Assembly: GCF_026151205.1 (NCBI RefSeq)
Contig: NC_087082.1
Coordinates: 12,263,365-12,327,364 of the forward strand
Reading direction: 5' to 3'
DNA length: 64,000 nucleotides
Source of the DNA: Bolinopsis microptera
Taxonomy: Eukaryota; Ctenophora; Tentaculata; Lobata; Bolinopsidae
Shown here: positions 36,856-48,800 of the stretch, piece by piece
How the letters are laid out: each line of letters opens with the position of its first letter
Numbering within the stretch: the stretch's first letter is position 1
The notes under the pieces: model-generated
Databases searched by the model: none
What the model saw: only the letters and a program-made list of their open reading frames with translations
What the model was told of the DNA's origin: nothing
Position numbers and translations under genes: made by a program

Positions 36856-39800
36856 CCTAGTCTCTTTGCTCCCCATATTATTATTATTTTTGTTTTATTA
36901 ATTTTTTTTATCTACCTTCCTATACTTTCAACATCATATCACACTTCACCCGCACACCTTCTCACACATTAATGACCGTTTCAGACCTGTATCTAATGTA
37001 TCTGGAATTTGACGTATTGAAATACCAATTTTGACTCTTTATCCACAGTTATTCACCATGGATTTGTTTGTTATTAAATAGTTTTTCATAAATTTTTGGA
37101 TTTAGATTAATTCGATGTAATGGGTCCAAGTTACTGCGGACATAGTTCACTATGTGTTTACCGTGTTTGGGTGCCCATCATATTTTACAGATGGGGGCGA
37201 TATTTTGAACGATTCTATTTTATATTCATCTATTGCTGTACTCTGTAAAATTTGAAAAGTATTTAATAAAAAAATCTCCGAATTACACACAAATTTCTGA
37301 AAGTTTCGTAGACTTAAATCAATTACAGAGGGTGTGGCTATTGGCCAGCCCCTCTATTTCACTATTATGGTTGAAACTATAAGAATACGGATTATATTGT
37401 TACAGTGATTTTACAAAAGTCGAAACAGTAAAGTTAACGAGACCTTTAGAAAATGAGTTATATAACTTGCAACTTAAACTAAGATAAATTGAGTATTTAT
37501 ACTCAATTTATCTTAGTTGCATGAGTAATATATATATACTCTCATTTTTTAGAGCAAACGTAATTTAAATGGCTAAACACAATTCAATAAAATTTGGCTC
37601 GATCCGATTATCCAAACTATCAAATAAATGCGAAAATGAACCTTCTTTTGAAAACAATGAACACAAATATGTTTCGATTTGACAAATTTCTCGAACCAGT
37701 GGTGGTAGTAAGTCATACCAGAACCAATTATTTCAATTGGGCACTCAGTGACTGAGCTATTAATGCCAACGTTTGCACACTGACTTTTGGCCCACCCTGT
37801 ATATTTATAATATACGGCTGGAAAAAATGTAACTGGATATCTGCCACAATGCTGCTATTATTAAGGTTAAAGTAACATTTAGCACATAAAGAAGTCTGGT
37901 TTGCTAGGTTTTAATTGGTCGTATAATAACAAATAAAAATGAGTTAAGACTACAAAAACGGTCGATAGAACCTAATTATAATACCTGTATCGAGAACTCG
38001 ACTTCAATGCACTGATAGCGTTGGTACTAACATTCTATCAAATTATGTCATATCTTGAGACTTGATAGCTGCCTGAAACAGTTTTGAGTCAACATTATCG
38101 TGATATTCTAGAAATTGAAACCAATTCTCAACTTTAAAAAAGCAGGTTTCAATAAATGCCATAGAATTAAATTCTACCTTTTTAAATTTTAAGAATTTGT
38201 TGATTTATTAAAATTCTGTCTCAATTAATATATAAGGGTACATGCAATGTATTTCGACACGCACTGTAGACTCACTTATTGGATTCGTGCTAGATGCTGT
38301 GTACGTCACCCTCTTAACCACCTCTATGGCGAAGATGAGGATGGTAAGTGCAAGTACAGTAATGTGAGGAGAAGATGGGTATCATTTAGCACATTTTTGC
38401 TGTAGGTGTAAAGTAGCTCTTAGTCAAGGAGTATATAAATGACGGCACGACAAGGTTCTGCAACAGATCTCTGAACATGTTATCTTGTGAGCGCCGAGTG
38501 AACACTTATAAGAACAAGGCCAGCGATGTAAGACAGTATCATTGACTTAGTCCATGCTGGGAGGAAAAAAGCAAGTACAGACGACCGAAAGGAGTCGTGG
38601 TTTGGGATCCTGAGTGGGTCTCGATATTGGATAGTGCTTTTATATATCGGACCTTATGATATTCTCAAGGTCACCAAGACGGCACAGTCTTATGGCGGGA
38701 GGTAACGGTACCATCTAAAGAGCAGATTGCTGAATCATACAAGTAAAAACTCTACCGGTACAGCAGTCTTACAGCAGACTGAGATTCAAGCGAAAGAATT
38801 GTGCTGTTATAATTATGCGGTTAAAGTTCTAGCACCGGGAGTAGTTGTTCACGGTTTGGAGAGAGCTGAGTAGGCTAGTACGGGATAGAAGGGAAGAAGC
38901 AGCTCACTGTTCCAGATGGATCTACTTCTTATCAAGGAAGAAGGAGTGGTAGGTATAGTAAGGAAGATTGGAGCCTAAGAGTTAACTTAACATCTAGAGG
39001 TACCACAAACTTTATCTCGTCGCCAATTGCGAGCTTTAACGGGTTTCCTCAAGTGACTCGATGGTTTAATTGTGACAAATCATGATACGAACTTTGATGA
39101 ACCCATAATAGTATAGTGCAATAATACTATGATAGTATTCTCATAAGTTCTACCCTTGCAACCGAGTACAATGTACATACTAAGTGATATCAAGCTGCAA
39201 TCTAAAATTTATTAATTGAATCTCAAAATAACTTCAAATTTAAACCTAATAATTGCGACATCGTTGGAAGTGAGAAATAAAATACATTAAATTTTAATCC
39301 AATTCTGCGAGAGAAGATTTGCCCAGACAGCTGACAAGAATGTATTACCATACTTCCTGTAAATGTGGTAGTTATTAGGTCATATCAAACTTGAAAATTA
39401 TGTCAAAGTTTTTCTCAGTCTCTGGTGTCAATCACCAGTAGAGTGCCCAGCCGCACCAAAACAACCTGCGATTTTTACGTGGGAAACATCGTATAATACA
39501 CATGCTATACACTCTAGTTTTATAGCAGCTACTGATATCATGCGGCAGTATTAATAAGCATACAAATTCAGCGCAAAAAATTGTAAAGACGACACAAATT
39601 CATGCGGGATGTTAATAAATGTGTCCATGTTGAACTCAAACTCCGACAGAATAATATTTCAAATCGGATATATTATAATTAATCAAATGGTATCTGCTCA
39701 TGTTCCGTCTATATAAACTACAAAACTTAATAAATTAGTGAAGTTCTGAAACAAAGATCACGACTAGGTTTTATCAAAATTGAAAAGAAAACCGATCGAA

Positions 39801-40330
39801 GTGCACTAGAGATATAGTTTAAGTTTAAAGGGTCATCATTACTAAAATCTCTTCCTAGCTCCTAGCAATCAAGTTGTTAATCCTAGTTCTACACCTAAAC
39901 AAGTAAAAAATTACAGCCTTACATTTTGAAATTTTTCGATATTCAGCTCAACATAAGACTTCGATACCAATAATGCATAATGGGTACATACCGATGATCG
40001 GTGTTCGTAAATATTTGATTATTTATAGTATTGAAGTTTAAAATCTTCCTAATTATGTAAGAATAACAAAAGGAATCACGTACTAGTGTGCTGTTACGAA
40101 AAACAACTATTTAATAAAAATAAATTAACAGTATTCGAGTACAAACTTAAAAATACAAACTCCAACATAATCGACAGACAAACTCAATAAATGAAGATTC
40201 CGTCGTGAAACGAGCTATATATACAGCTATAACGTAGCGCTCGACTCCAGTCTGAACCAAAATTAAGTCGCGTTCGTAGGAAATTGACCACCAGCTGCTG
40301 GTGGTTCGAATGTTGGTTTGCACACTACTG
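36856..40330. other. Intergenic DNA, no gene seen
   Basis: No supported exon or family motif. A perfect-arm palindrome lies at 37477-37518. The stretch 38330-39000 is somewhat richer in G and A than its surroundings but has stops in all frames. Confidence 0.45.
37477..37518. repeat. 42-bp palindrome with perfect 19-bp arms
   Basis: The arm AACTAAGATAAATTGAGTA is separated by TTTA from its exact reverse complement. Could extrude as a cruciform; no adjacent gene suggests a terminator role. Confidence 0.9.
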
Positions 40331-40388
40331 TGGTTGCGAGAAGCATTATTTGATGCGCGCGCGACCCAGTAGTGCATCGCGCTACAAT
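40331..40388 (+). repeat. Copy of the GGTTGCGAGAAGCATTATT / CCCAGTAGTGCATC repeat
   Basis: About 58 bp matching 42427-42484 closely (GGTTGCGAGAAGCATTATT, then CCCAGTAGTGCATCGCGCTA). The two copies are separated by about 2.1 kb that includes the GGA tract. Confidence 0.8.
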
Positions 40389-40653
40389 ATCATATTACAT
40401 TGCTACGTAATTAGATTGATCCGAGATGTGCACCGTGTTACTTTTAGGCGGCGGCGGTCGACCGCGGTATGACTATTAGATATTATACAAACCGCGGTCT
40501 GTGAGGACATTTCGATGAATTATAGGATATTATATGTTATAGCTTTATAGCTGGATTATGGAACAAAAAAAATAATACAACAGTTTTCAATGGCGGCGGC
40601 GAATCGCGGTAGTGCATATCTCTGATATTAGATTCAGGACAATACTGGAGGAA

Positions 40654-41310
40654 GAGGAGGAGGAGGAGGAGGAGGAGGAGGAGGAGGAGGAGGAGGAGGA
40701 GGAGGAGGAGGAGGAGGAGGAGGAGGAGGAGGAGGAGGAGGAGGAGGAGGAGGAGGAGGAGGAGGAGGAGGAGGAGGAGGAGGAGGAGGAGGAGGAGGAG
40801 GAGGAGGAGGAGGAGGAGGAGGAGGAGGAGGAGGAGGAGGAGGAGGAGGAGGAGGAGGAGGAGGAGGAGGAGGAGGAGGAGGAGGAGGAGGAGGAGGAGG
40901 AGGAGGAGGAGGAGGAGGAGGAGGAGGAGGAGGAGGAGGAGGAGGAGGAGGAGGAGGAGGAGGAGGAGGAGGAGGAGGAGGAGGAGGAGGAGGAGGAGGA
41001 GGAGGAGGAGGAGGAGGAGGAGGAGGAGGAGGAGGAGGAGGAGGAGGAGGAGGAGGAGGAGGAGGAGGAGGAGGAGGAGGAGGAGGAGGAGGAGGAGGAG
41101 GAGGAGGAGGAGGAGGAGGAGGAGGAGGAGGAGGAGGAGGAGGAGGAGGAGGAGGAGGAGGAGGAGGAGGAGGAGGAGGAGGAGGAGGAGGAGGAGGAGG
41201 AGGAGGAGGAGGAGGAGGAGGAGGAGGAGGAGGAGGAGGAGGAGGAGGAGGAGGAGGAGGAGGAGGAGGAGGAGGAGGAGGAGGAGGAGGAGGAGGAGGA
41301 GGAGGAGGAG
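40654..41310. repeat. Perfect (GGA)219 trinucleotide repeat
   Basis: 657 bp of uninterrupted GAG/GGA repeat, preceded by an imperfect start (40646-40653). All-purine on one strand, so prone to triplex or G-quadruplex structures. The poly-Glu, poly-Ser and poly-Pro frames across it are artefacts with no promoter, splice or homology support. The exact copy number should be treated with caution because such tracts assemble poorly. Confidence 0.97.
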
Positions 41311-41848
41311 CCAATCAAAGTCAAAAGTGCAGGAATCCGCAAAGTTTTAGTTAAAGTTGCAATAATATAATTTTCGATCGGCCCGCAAAATGAGACTTTT
41401 TTGGAGAAAAACGTTATTTTTACAAGCGAACAGTTTTCAAAAAACCGCGACCGCGATCGGAAGTCTTTATTTCTTTTACTTTCGAAGTTAGGCCCCAGCC
41501 GGTATAGTTTCTAGAGTTTTAATTAAAGCCCTCTCGGCTCTCAGTCTCTAGGCTCTCTTGTAATAGCGCGCGCCCGCAGTGGTGTGCGGCGAAAGTATAC
41601 ATGATTAGGTACTGAACGCGATGCAGAACAATGTATGTCGAATTGTTCACATAGCCATGTGTATACGCGTACTGCGGTCGAGCGCCCAACTGCAAGCGAG
41701 AGGGCTCTGGTTAGAGCAAGTCGAATTGCTTTAATAAGTTTAACCATAGTTCAGAGCCCTCGCGCTTATGCAGTTATGCTGTGAAACGAGCGCGTCAAGT
41801 ATATAGTACGCAAACATTCATGGTTATGTAAATTACACCTTGTATGTT

Positions 41849-41935
41849 TATAACCTATACCAGGACGCGCGTCGAGTTAGACTCGTCGACGGTGATTCTG
41901 TTGGAACAAGTATTTTATAAGCAATAAGTATCACC
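41849..41935 (+). repeat. Dispersed ~90-bp element, copy A
   Basis: TATAACCTATACCAGGACGC, then GCGTCGAGTTAGACTCGTCG and ACGGTGATT, ending TATCACCGG. Forms a palindromic pair with copy B about 135 bp away. Confidence 0.75.
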
Positions 41936-41956
41936 GGCCGTTAAACTACACTTGGC

Positions 41957-42573
41957 TTGTAGCTCAATGCGATACTAACTGGGCCGATGCGTTACTGGAC
42001 CGCGCCGCGCATCCAATAATGAATTAGATCGGCAAAATGCGCTACTGCGGCCTTGCCGAGTTGCGATTAACGGTGATACTCGTAAAATATAAATATTTGT
42101 TCCATACAGGACTGTCGACGAGTCCAACTCGGCGCGCGTCCTGATAGGTTATAGACCTACAAAGTTGCAAAGAATTGACATCGTCAATTAACACATGGCA
42201 TCAGTCGATCAATACTTTAAAATATTACTCTAACTAAAGCCGGCCTCTCGCTTGCAGGAACGTAAACACATAAATAGCTATGTAAACTTAAAATACTAAG
42301 CTAAAATTATAAATTCTTTTACTAGTATTTCTATTATTGTTAATTGACGGTGTCATGAATTGACATGTCAATTCATTCCAGCTCGGCGGGTTGATTTACA
42401 ATATCAATCTTTCGCATCTCGCCGCATGGTTGCGAGAAGCATTATTGGATGTTCGGCGCGGCCCAGTAGTGCATCGCGCTACAACTTAGCAAGGCCCAGT
42501 AGCGCATCTCGCCGATCTAGCGAGAAGAATAATTGAGTGAGCGGCGAGGCCCAGTAACGCATCGCGCTACAAG
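41957..42573. repeat. Cluster of CCCAGTAGYGCATCGCGCTA units in both orientations
   Basis: The unit GGCCCAGTAGYGCATCGCGC-TACAA, or its inverse, recurs at about 41957-41984 (-), 41985-42010 (-), 42034-42057 (-), 42460-42484 (+), 42493-42518 (+) and 42548-42572 (+). Spacers carry GCGAGAAGMATWATTGRRTG. Minus copies come first and plus copies last, so the cluster is roughly palindromic. CG-rich against an AT-rich background. Function unknown. Confidence 0.65.
42070..42155 (-). repeat. Dispersed ~90-bp element, copy B
   Basis: GGTGATACTCGTAAAATATA, then GTCGACGAGTCCAACTCGG and GCGCGTCCTGATAGGTTATA. Inverted relative to copy A. Confidence 0.8.
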
Positions 42574-42671
42574 TATTAGTGATGAGCTCTTTTGCATTTT
42601 GGCACAGACCAAACAAGTAAAAAACCTTTTGCATTATCAGTCAATTAAAGAATGAGATCTCGGAATGATTT

Positions 42672-42750
42672 AACGGGTGATACTCGTAAAATATATGTTC
42701 CAGGACCGTCGACGAGTCCAACTCGGCGCGCGTCCTGGTAGGTTATAAAC
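42672..42750 (-). repeat. Dispersed ~90-bp element, copy C
   Basis: Nearly identical to copy B: GGTGATACTCGTAAAATATA, a 12-bp shorter middle, GTCGACGAGTCCAACTCGG and GCGCGTCCTGGTAGGTTATA. Confidence 0.8.
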
Positions 42751-43419
42751 CTACAAAGAATGATGAAAATAGAAAAAAGGGAGTAGCGTGACACACCCAC
42801 TGCAATTGATGAAATTTTACGAAATTTTCAGGAAATCTAGGTTCGATTCATACGGGGTCTTTCACTTTTTGAAAAATGTTTAACTCCCATCCCCCGGCTC
42901 TCCGTAATTAGTTTTACACATATAGTTATTGTGTTAAAATTATACTAGCGTGATCATTTTAAAATTTCATACTGTTTTTATTTATTAATTGACAGAAGTT
43001 TACTTTTATGTGTCTAACCTTATGGTCAGACAATTACCATTGCTGAATTTATATTTTGAAACCACCCTTTCCCCCCTCCGGCTGATTACGTAATATGTGA
43101 ACGACCCCATATGCCATATCTAATATTTCAGAATTTAGAGAATTAGAGAAAAAAATAATTTTTTAAATAATTACCTTACTAAACAATAGGTTGCAGAAGA
43201 GTGAGCTGAAAAGAAGACTAGATTCTATTCTAATTTATTGATTATCATATTTATTGAAATAAACATATAATATCCATTACTCCAGGAGTGATGACAGGAT
43301 ATATACTAAACAATAAATATAAATTATTATAATCAATAGTGCTATTTATAATACTTTGATTGATTCCAGTATTCTCAGATACAGACCAAAACTAATACTC
43401 CTGATACCACAATCCAGTC
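42751..43419. other. Upstream region of cutC, no gene seen
   Basis: AT-rich sequence without a supported exon. An acceptor-like TTGATTCCAG near 43370 could belong to a 5' UTR intron of the downstream gene. Confidence 0.4.
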
Positions 43420-44148
43420 ATGTTAATATTAGAAGTTTGTGTCGACAGTGCTGAATCTGCTATTCTGGCTGAAAAGGGTGGAGCCAAGCGCATAGAATTG
43501 TGTTCTGTCTTAGAACTTGGTGGTTTAACACCATCGGCTGGACTCCTTCAAGAAGTAAAAAAGCATGTTCGAATCCCAGTATTTTGTATGATTCGATGCC
43601 GTTCGGGTGATTTCTTTTACAATTCATATGAGATTTCAACCATGATTTCTGATGCTCAAGAACTTTCTAAACATGGTGCGGATGGCTTTGTCTTTGGATT
43701 TCTAGATCGTAACAAAGCTTTAGACACAAACTCGTGTGAACTGTTAATAAAATCTCTTTCAAAAGATTATCCATGCACTCTTCATCGTGCATTCGATTTT
43801 ATTCCAATTGATTCTGGTACTCTTCGAACTGTAAAACAAATTGGATTTTCGAGGATTTTGACCACTGGTGGTGGTCCTGATGTCTCTTCTAGTTTTGATG
43901 AACTCAAAATATTGTTTATCCAATCCGAGGAGGTTGGAATCACAATTTTGCCTGGAGGGGGCGTTAATGAGTCGAATATAGCCACATTAAAAGAAATTGG
44001 CTTCAAGGAAGTGCATTCCTCATGTAGTGTGTATAGCTATGATGGTGATTATGGCACACTTTTTAATAATCCATTGCCAAATGGCAAAAGAAGGGTTGTT
44101 TGCTTGGATAAAGTTGAGACTCTGTGTGGTAAATTAAATGCTATTTAA
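43420..44148 (+). CDS. CUTC: CutC family copper homeostasis protein
   Basis: An intronless 242-aa frame covers the CutC TIM-barrel family: LEVCVDSAESAILAEKGGAK, RIELCS..LGGLTPS at the N terminus, RCRSGDFFYN (family R-x-R-x-G-D-F-Y), DGFVFGFL, TLHRAFD and RILTTGGGP, and a late GGGVN. These are the most conserved family blocks, in order. Human CUTC is about 270 aa and the copy here lacks only an N-terminal extension. The protein binds Cu(I) and is implicated in copper tolerance; no enzymatic reaction is established. The absence of introns in an intron-rich neighbourhood suggests a retrocopy or intron loss. A LINE starts directly at the stop codon, so the natural 3' UTR appears displaced, and the last residues may be altered. 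Confidence 0.92.
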   Translation: MLILEVCVDSAESAILAEKGGAKRIELCSVLELGGLTPSAGLLQEVKKHVRIPVFCMIRCRSGDFFYNSYEISTMISDAQELSKHGADGFVFGFLDRNKALDTNSCELLIKSLSKDYPCTLHRAFDFIPIDSGTLRTVKQIGFSRILTTGGGPDVSSSFDELKILFIQSEEVGITILPGGGVNESNIATLKEIGFKEVHSSCSVYSYDGDYGTLFNNPLPNGKRRVVCLDKVETLCGKLNAI

Positions 44149-45500
44149 CTATTGACAAGAAAACTAAAGTTGTTCTTTTACTTCTAGATTTGAGTGCTGC
44201 CTTTGATACTGTCAATCACCCAAGATTAATCAAGAAGCTAAGATCTGCTTATGGCATTACAGGCATTGCTCTTACATGGATCAGGTCCTACTTGGCTAAC
44301 CGTTCATTTTGTGTCAAAGTCAAGGATTCGTCTTCCTCAGCAACTGTTCTTGAGATAGGTGTACCACAAGGTTCAATCCTTGGCCCCCTGCTATTCATAT
44401 TGTACACCAAAGATCTTGAGAACATTGCAAGTATGCATGGGTGCTGTATTCATTTGTATGCTGATGACACCCAGCTGTATTTCACACTTGATTCTGATGA
44501 CCCATCACAGCTAGAGCACAATATGGAACACTGTATGTCTGATATCAAGAAATGGATGACAAACAATTTCCTTCAACTGAATTCTTCTAAGACTGAAGTC
44601 ATCGTTATATCCTCTAAATTTGACTCAAAAAATATTCCAGCCTCTCTACAGATCGTTAAGCATCAAGAGCCACATGTTGTTAGTGGAACTGTGAAGAGTC
44701 TTGGGCTGTATTTGGACAGTTATCTTTCAATGAGTGATCAGATTACGTCAGTGGTTCAAGCATGTAATATTCAGATCAGAAATTTGTGGTTTATTGCATC
44801 AAAACTGTCTTTTAACCTTAAGATTCAGCTTGTTCATGCTCTAGTACTCTCTGAAATTGATTATTGCAATAGCGTATATTTTGGACTGAGCTCTTATGAT
44901 TTAAGTCGTTTACAGAAGGTGCAAAATTCTGCTGTAAGATTTATTTTCGGGAGAGGAAGAAAGGCACACACTACTCCACTACTTAAGAAAGTTCATTTTC
45001 TACCAGTTAGATTTAGAATAGATTTTAAGATTGCCCTACTTGCCTACAAGTGTTTAAATAATATAGCTCCTCCTTACTTAAAAGAGTTGATATCTCCTAG
45101 GCAGCAAAGTTTTAAAAATGTACGTCTTGATAATGATTATTTTTACCTTAGTTTTCCGCCCTCTCCTAACTATGTAAACACAGAGAAAGCTTTTAGTCAC
45201 TGTGCAGTTAAAGTATTTAATTCCTTGCCATACGACATAAGATCAGCTGAGTCAGTTACATCTTTCAAGACCAAACTTAAAACATACTTCTTTTCTCTAG
45301 CATTTGATTGATTTTGCATTTACATAGGTAAAATGAACTTGTCATGTCTAATTTTCAATTAAACTAAGCTCAGTTAATGTAAGAGCCGCTTTAGAAAGCA
45401 CTGGAGTTTATCTCCAGGATTAAATTATATCGAGTTATATGATTTAGCTATAAGGCGGTTTATAAATGTTGTATTTATTATTTATTATTATTTAGCAGCA
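44149..45500 (+). mobile_element. 5'-truncated LINE (CR1/L2/jockey-like) with intact reverse transcriptase C-terminal half
   Basis: Directly after the cutC stop a different frame reads VVLLLLDLSAAFDTVNH, GVPQGSILGPLLF, YADDTQLYF (catalytic YADD), LNSSKTEVI and LGLYLD, then the tail SEIDYCNSVYFGL, LQKVQNSAVRFIF and a terminal FKTKLKTYFF, ending at 45311. These are RT motifs A to E plus the post-RT tail. The frame is uninterrupted over about 387 codons. The 3' UTR ends in GGCGGTTTATAAATGTTG followed by irregular ATT repeats, as in CR1/L2-type 3' ends. The endonuclease and first RT motifs are missing, the usual result of incomplete reverse transcription. The open frame suggests a young insertion. 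Confidence 0.9.
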
Positions 45501-45800
45501 TGATCCAATTTAAAATCTCTGGTACCTGGAACTGTTTACATATATTGTTCTTCTACAAGAGACTTTGTCATGAATGTATATCAATTGTTTACTTTTTATT
45601 TTAATATAACTGGACACAATTAAATCGATTGTGTGATTCATGATTATACAAACAATTGATCCATTCTTTAAATCACCAATGGCCATTGACCATTGGCCAC
45701 CCGAAATAAAATCAGGTATTATTCTTATGGTGGTCAAAGAATTGCACTAAACAGTTTGATTTGTCTGAACTTATTCTGTACAATTATTTTGCTTAACAGG

Positions 45801-48800
45801 ATGGGTGACTATCCAACAGATGGCATTAAACTCTCCTTTATAAAGGATCTGGCAAGAGGTGACCTTCTGGACCATCTCAAGCTTTGTGATGGCACCAAAG
45901 TAAGTTGGTATTTATGATAATTATCAGAATAATACATTGGTAGACTTGAACACTTGTGAATAAGTAAAACAAAATTTTAAGTAAAACAAAATTTAAATTT
46001 GATTGCCATTACAATGAATAATGATATCATAATAAATATAAGTAGACATCCGATAATAAACTTGTTAGGTCCAGTACAACCCAAGATGTCGGCCGACTAA
46101 CAAAATAAAGAAAGCTTGCATGTTCATACTTAGGCTGTACGGATAGAGATAGATGAGCACTGTTTTAGTCTGGTCACACAAGAGTAATTTATTAATCAGA
46201 TTCCAGAAGGGGCTTATCGAATCTCTGGACCACTTTTTTAATTGAAGAGTTTTATTTTCAGGCAATATTCTGGGATCCAAAATTAAAGGGACCATTCAAT
46301 TTGATAATAGATTGGGCAGTTCTGAAGCAGCATGGTGTGAAGAAAATGTTTGAGCTCCAAGAATACATACCAGACGAAGTAATTGAAAATAAGTGGCAGA
46401 GTGTTATAATGTTGATAAGGTGAGCAATTAGGACAAATAAAACACAATCAGAATTCGGTTTAGAAACCTTTTGACTAATCTGTAACTATTTGTTAAATTA
46501 TATATTACTAGAAAGTACTTCTTGATAGACGGTTTTTATCGCATCAAAAAATATCCATGATTATGTTCTGGTTTGTAATTCATTGATTTTCTTTCAGGCC
46601 TAACCTTCCTATGATTGATATGATTCACAAAGCTATTCGTTCTGTGTCAGTTGCACAGAGAGACAAAATAGATTTCCATATCATTTTCGTGTCAAGAAAA
46701 TCAACAATGTGTACTCAGCGACTGGAAAAATACAATATTATTGGCGAATTTAAGAACATTCTGGAACTAGAACTGGATTTGATTCCGTTTGATCATGATC
46801 TGTTGACTCTGGAGCATCCCCTTGGATTCAAAGAAATGTGTACTGAGCTGGATGACAGTTGTCTGTACCAAGTTTCAAGATCACTCATGTCATTGCAGTC
46901 ATACTTTGGATTTTTTCCAAACATCATTGGAATTGGACCGAGTGCTGCTAAAGTAAGTGCAGTTTTATATTAAATATTAATCATTTACAATAAGATGGTT
47001 GTGAACGTTAATCGATCAATGTTTAACCAGGCCAGGGAGGCCACGATTTTCTTAACATCCCAAAATACTTACCACTTTTTTTACCAGGTTAATAAAATGA
47101 TCCAGAGGATGCGTAAGGAAGGATCAGCGCACGAGAAGCCACTGACTCCCCGAATAGAGAATTTAGTACTAATAGATAGAAGAGTTGATCTGATTACACC
47201 TCTCTCCACCCAACTCACATATGAAGGACTTATTGATGAGCTGTTTGGTATCAAAAACAATGCAGCCACATTTCCGGGTAAATCATTCCTGTCTGAAGAG
47301 GAACAAGCTCAACAGGAGTCCGAGATAAAGCCAAAACAGATTCTCCTCAATTCCAATGATACCATCTACAATGTTGCAAGAGATGTGAACTTTAATGCTT
47401 TAGGTCCTTTCTTGGGTAAAAAGGTTTGAATTTTGGACATAACAGTATTTTGTTACAACATCTAAAAATTGGCTTTTAAGGCTGTGCTTGATTTATAAAG
47501 GAGTATATATTTTCATCGTGCTTTGTATTATTATTAGCTGCTATATAGGTATATTTCAGGCAAAGCAAATCAGTGCTGCCTATAACGAAAAGAACGATGC
47601 GAAGTCTCTACAACAGCTAAAGCAGTTTGTCAGTAAGTTACCTCACATGCAGGCGGAACGAAAATCTCTAGAAATACAGACTGCTATCGCTGGATTGGTA
47701 AGTACTGTCCGTTTTCTCTAGCAGCTCTTCGTACACTTATGAACATGACGAATACATCTTGGCATGGTTTGATCACTCACAATTGTCATTACTTTTTTTG
47801 GAATAAACATTGAACTAATTTATCATCAATAGTATTTTTTGCAGGTAAAAAACAAGATAGATAACAGAGATTTCCGCCACACTCTGGGAATAGAACAAGT
47901 TCTCAGAGAAGGAATCGAAGTTGATAGGGTGAACGAGGACATAGAGGTAAAAAACATTTGAATCATAGCTTCGGAATTATTTCTAAATATGATCGATATC
48001 ATTAACATAATTGAACATCTTCTCTCGTTCGGCATTTAGAATTTATTCACATTTTAACTCTGTAAAATCGAGTATAAATACTCATGAGTGTACATTGTAC
48101 ACTCATGTACAATGTACATAGTACAATACACTGTACAGTGTACAATGTCACCACAGGAGATGATATACAAGCAGGAGCCTCTGAAGAAAGTGCTCAGGTT
48201 ACTCTGTATTCAGTGTATCGCTGCGGATGGTCTAAAACCTAAAGTTTTAGGTGAGATTTTTAACATCTATCTATCATCATCTGTTCCTGAAATCATCGCT
48301 TATTAAATTATTATAAACTTCTCAACTCTGTTTTATTAATTGCTGTGTTTCAGAATTTTACAAACGTGAGATAATACAGTCCTACGGGTACCATCATCTG
48401 ATAACTTTTGACAGGTGAGATTCTAGAATATTCCTTCGTTTTAATATCCCCTTGTGAGAAATTTGAAACCAAAAAGCGTATCTTGAAATAATTGAAAAAT
48501 GAAAATAACCCTCCTTTTTTTCAGGCTGGAGAAGTGTGGACTGATGTATATGCAAGAAAAAACGCCCAAAAAGTCATACCCGATACTGAGATCAACACTA
48601 AACCTTACTGTCAGTAACGTTAACGAGGTAAACACAAATATGTATTTTAATGGTTAATTATTGAACCTTTGCACTTCAAACTAAGTTGCCCTCTGATTTT
48701 GGTCCATTTAGTTTTGAACTTATTACTTAATTGCTGTCACGTGTTGCCCAAAATTGAACATTTCAAAATAACAAATACCATCATCACAACAACTTTCTAT

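Noticed and set aside
40587-41370. Long poly-Glu, poly-Ser and poly-Pro open frames
   Set aside because: They are translations of the GGA microsatellite in each frame, with no supporting flanks.
42100-42140. Possible hammerhead ribozyme in the GTCGACGAGTCC element
   Set aside because: The ACGAG-stem-CTCG part resembles stem II, but the required CUGANGA and GAAA core strings are absent in all four copies.
48088-48160. Clustered GTACATTGTAC / TACAATGTAC motifs (also near 5565, 39170, 48820 and 60885)
   Set aside because: Short palindromic words recurring in AT-rich introns; too short and irregular to define an element by eye.
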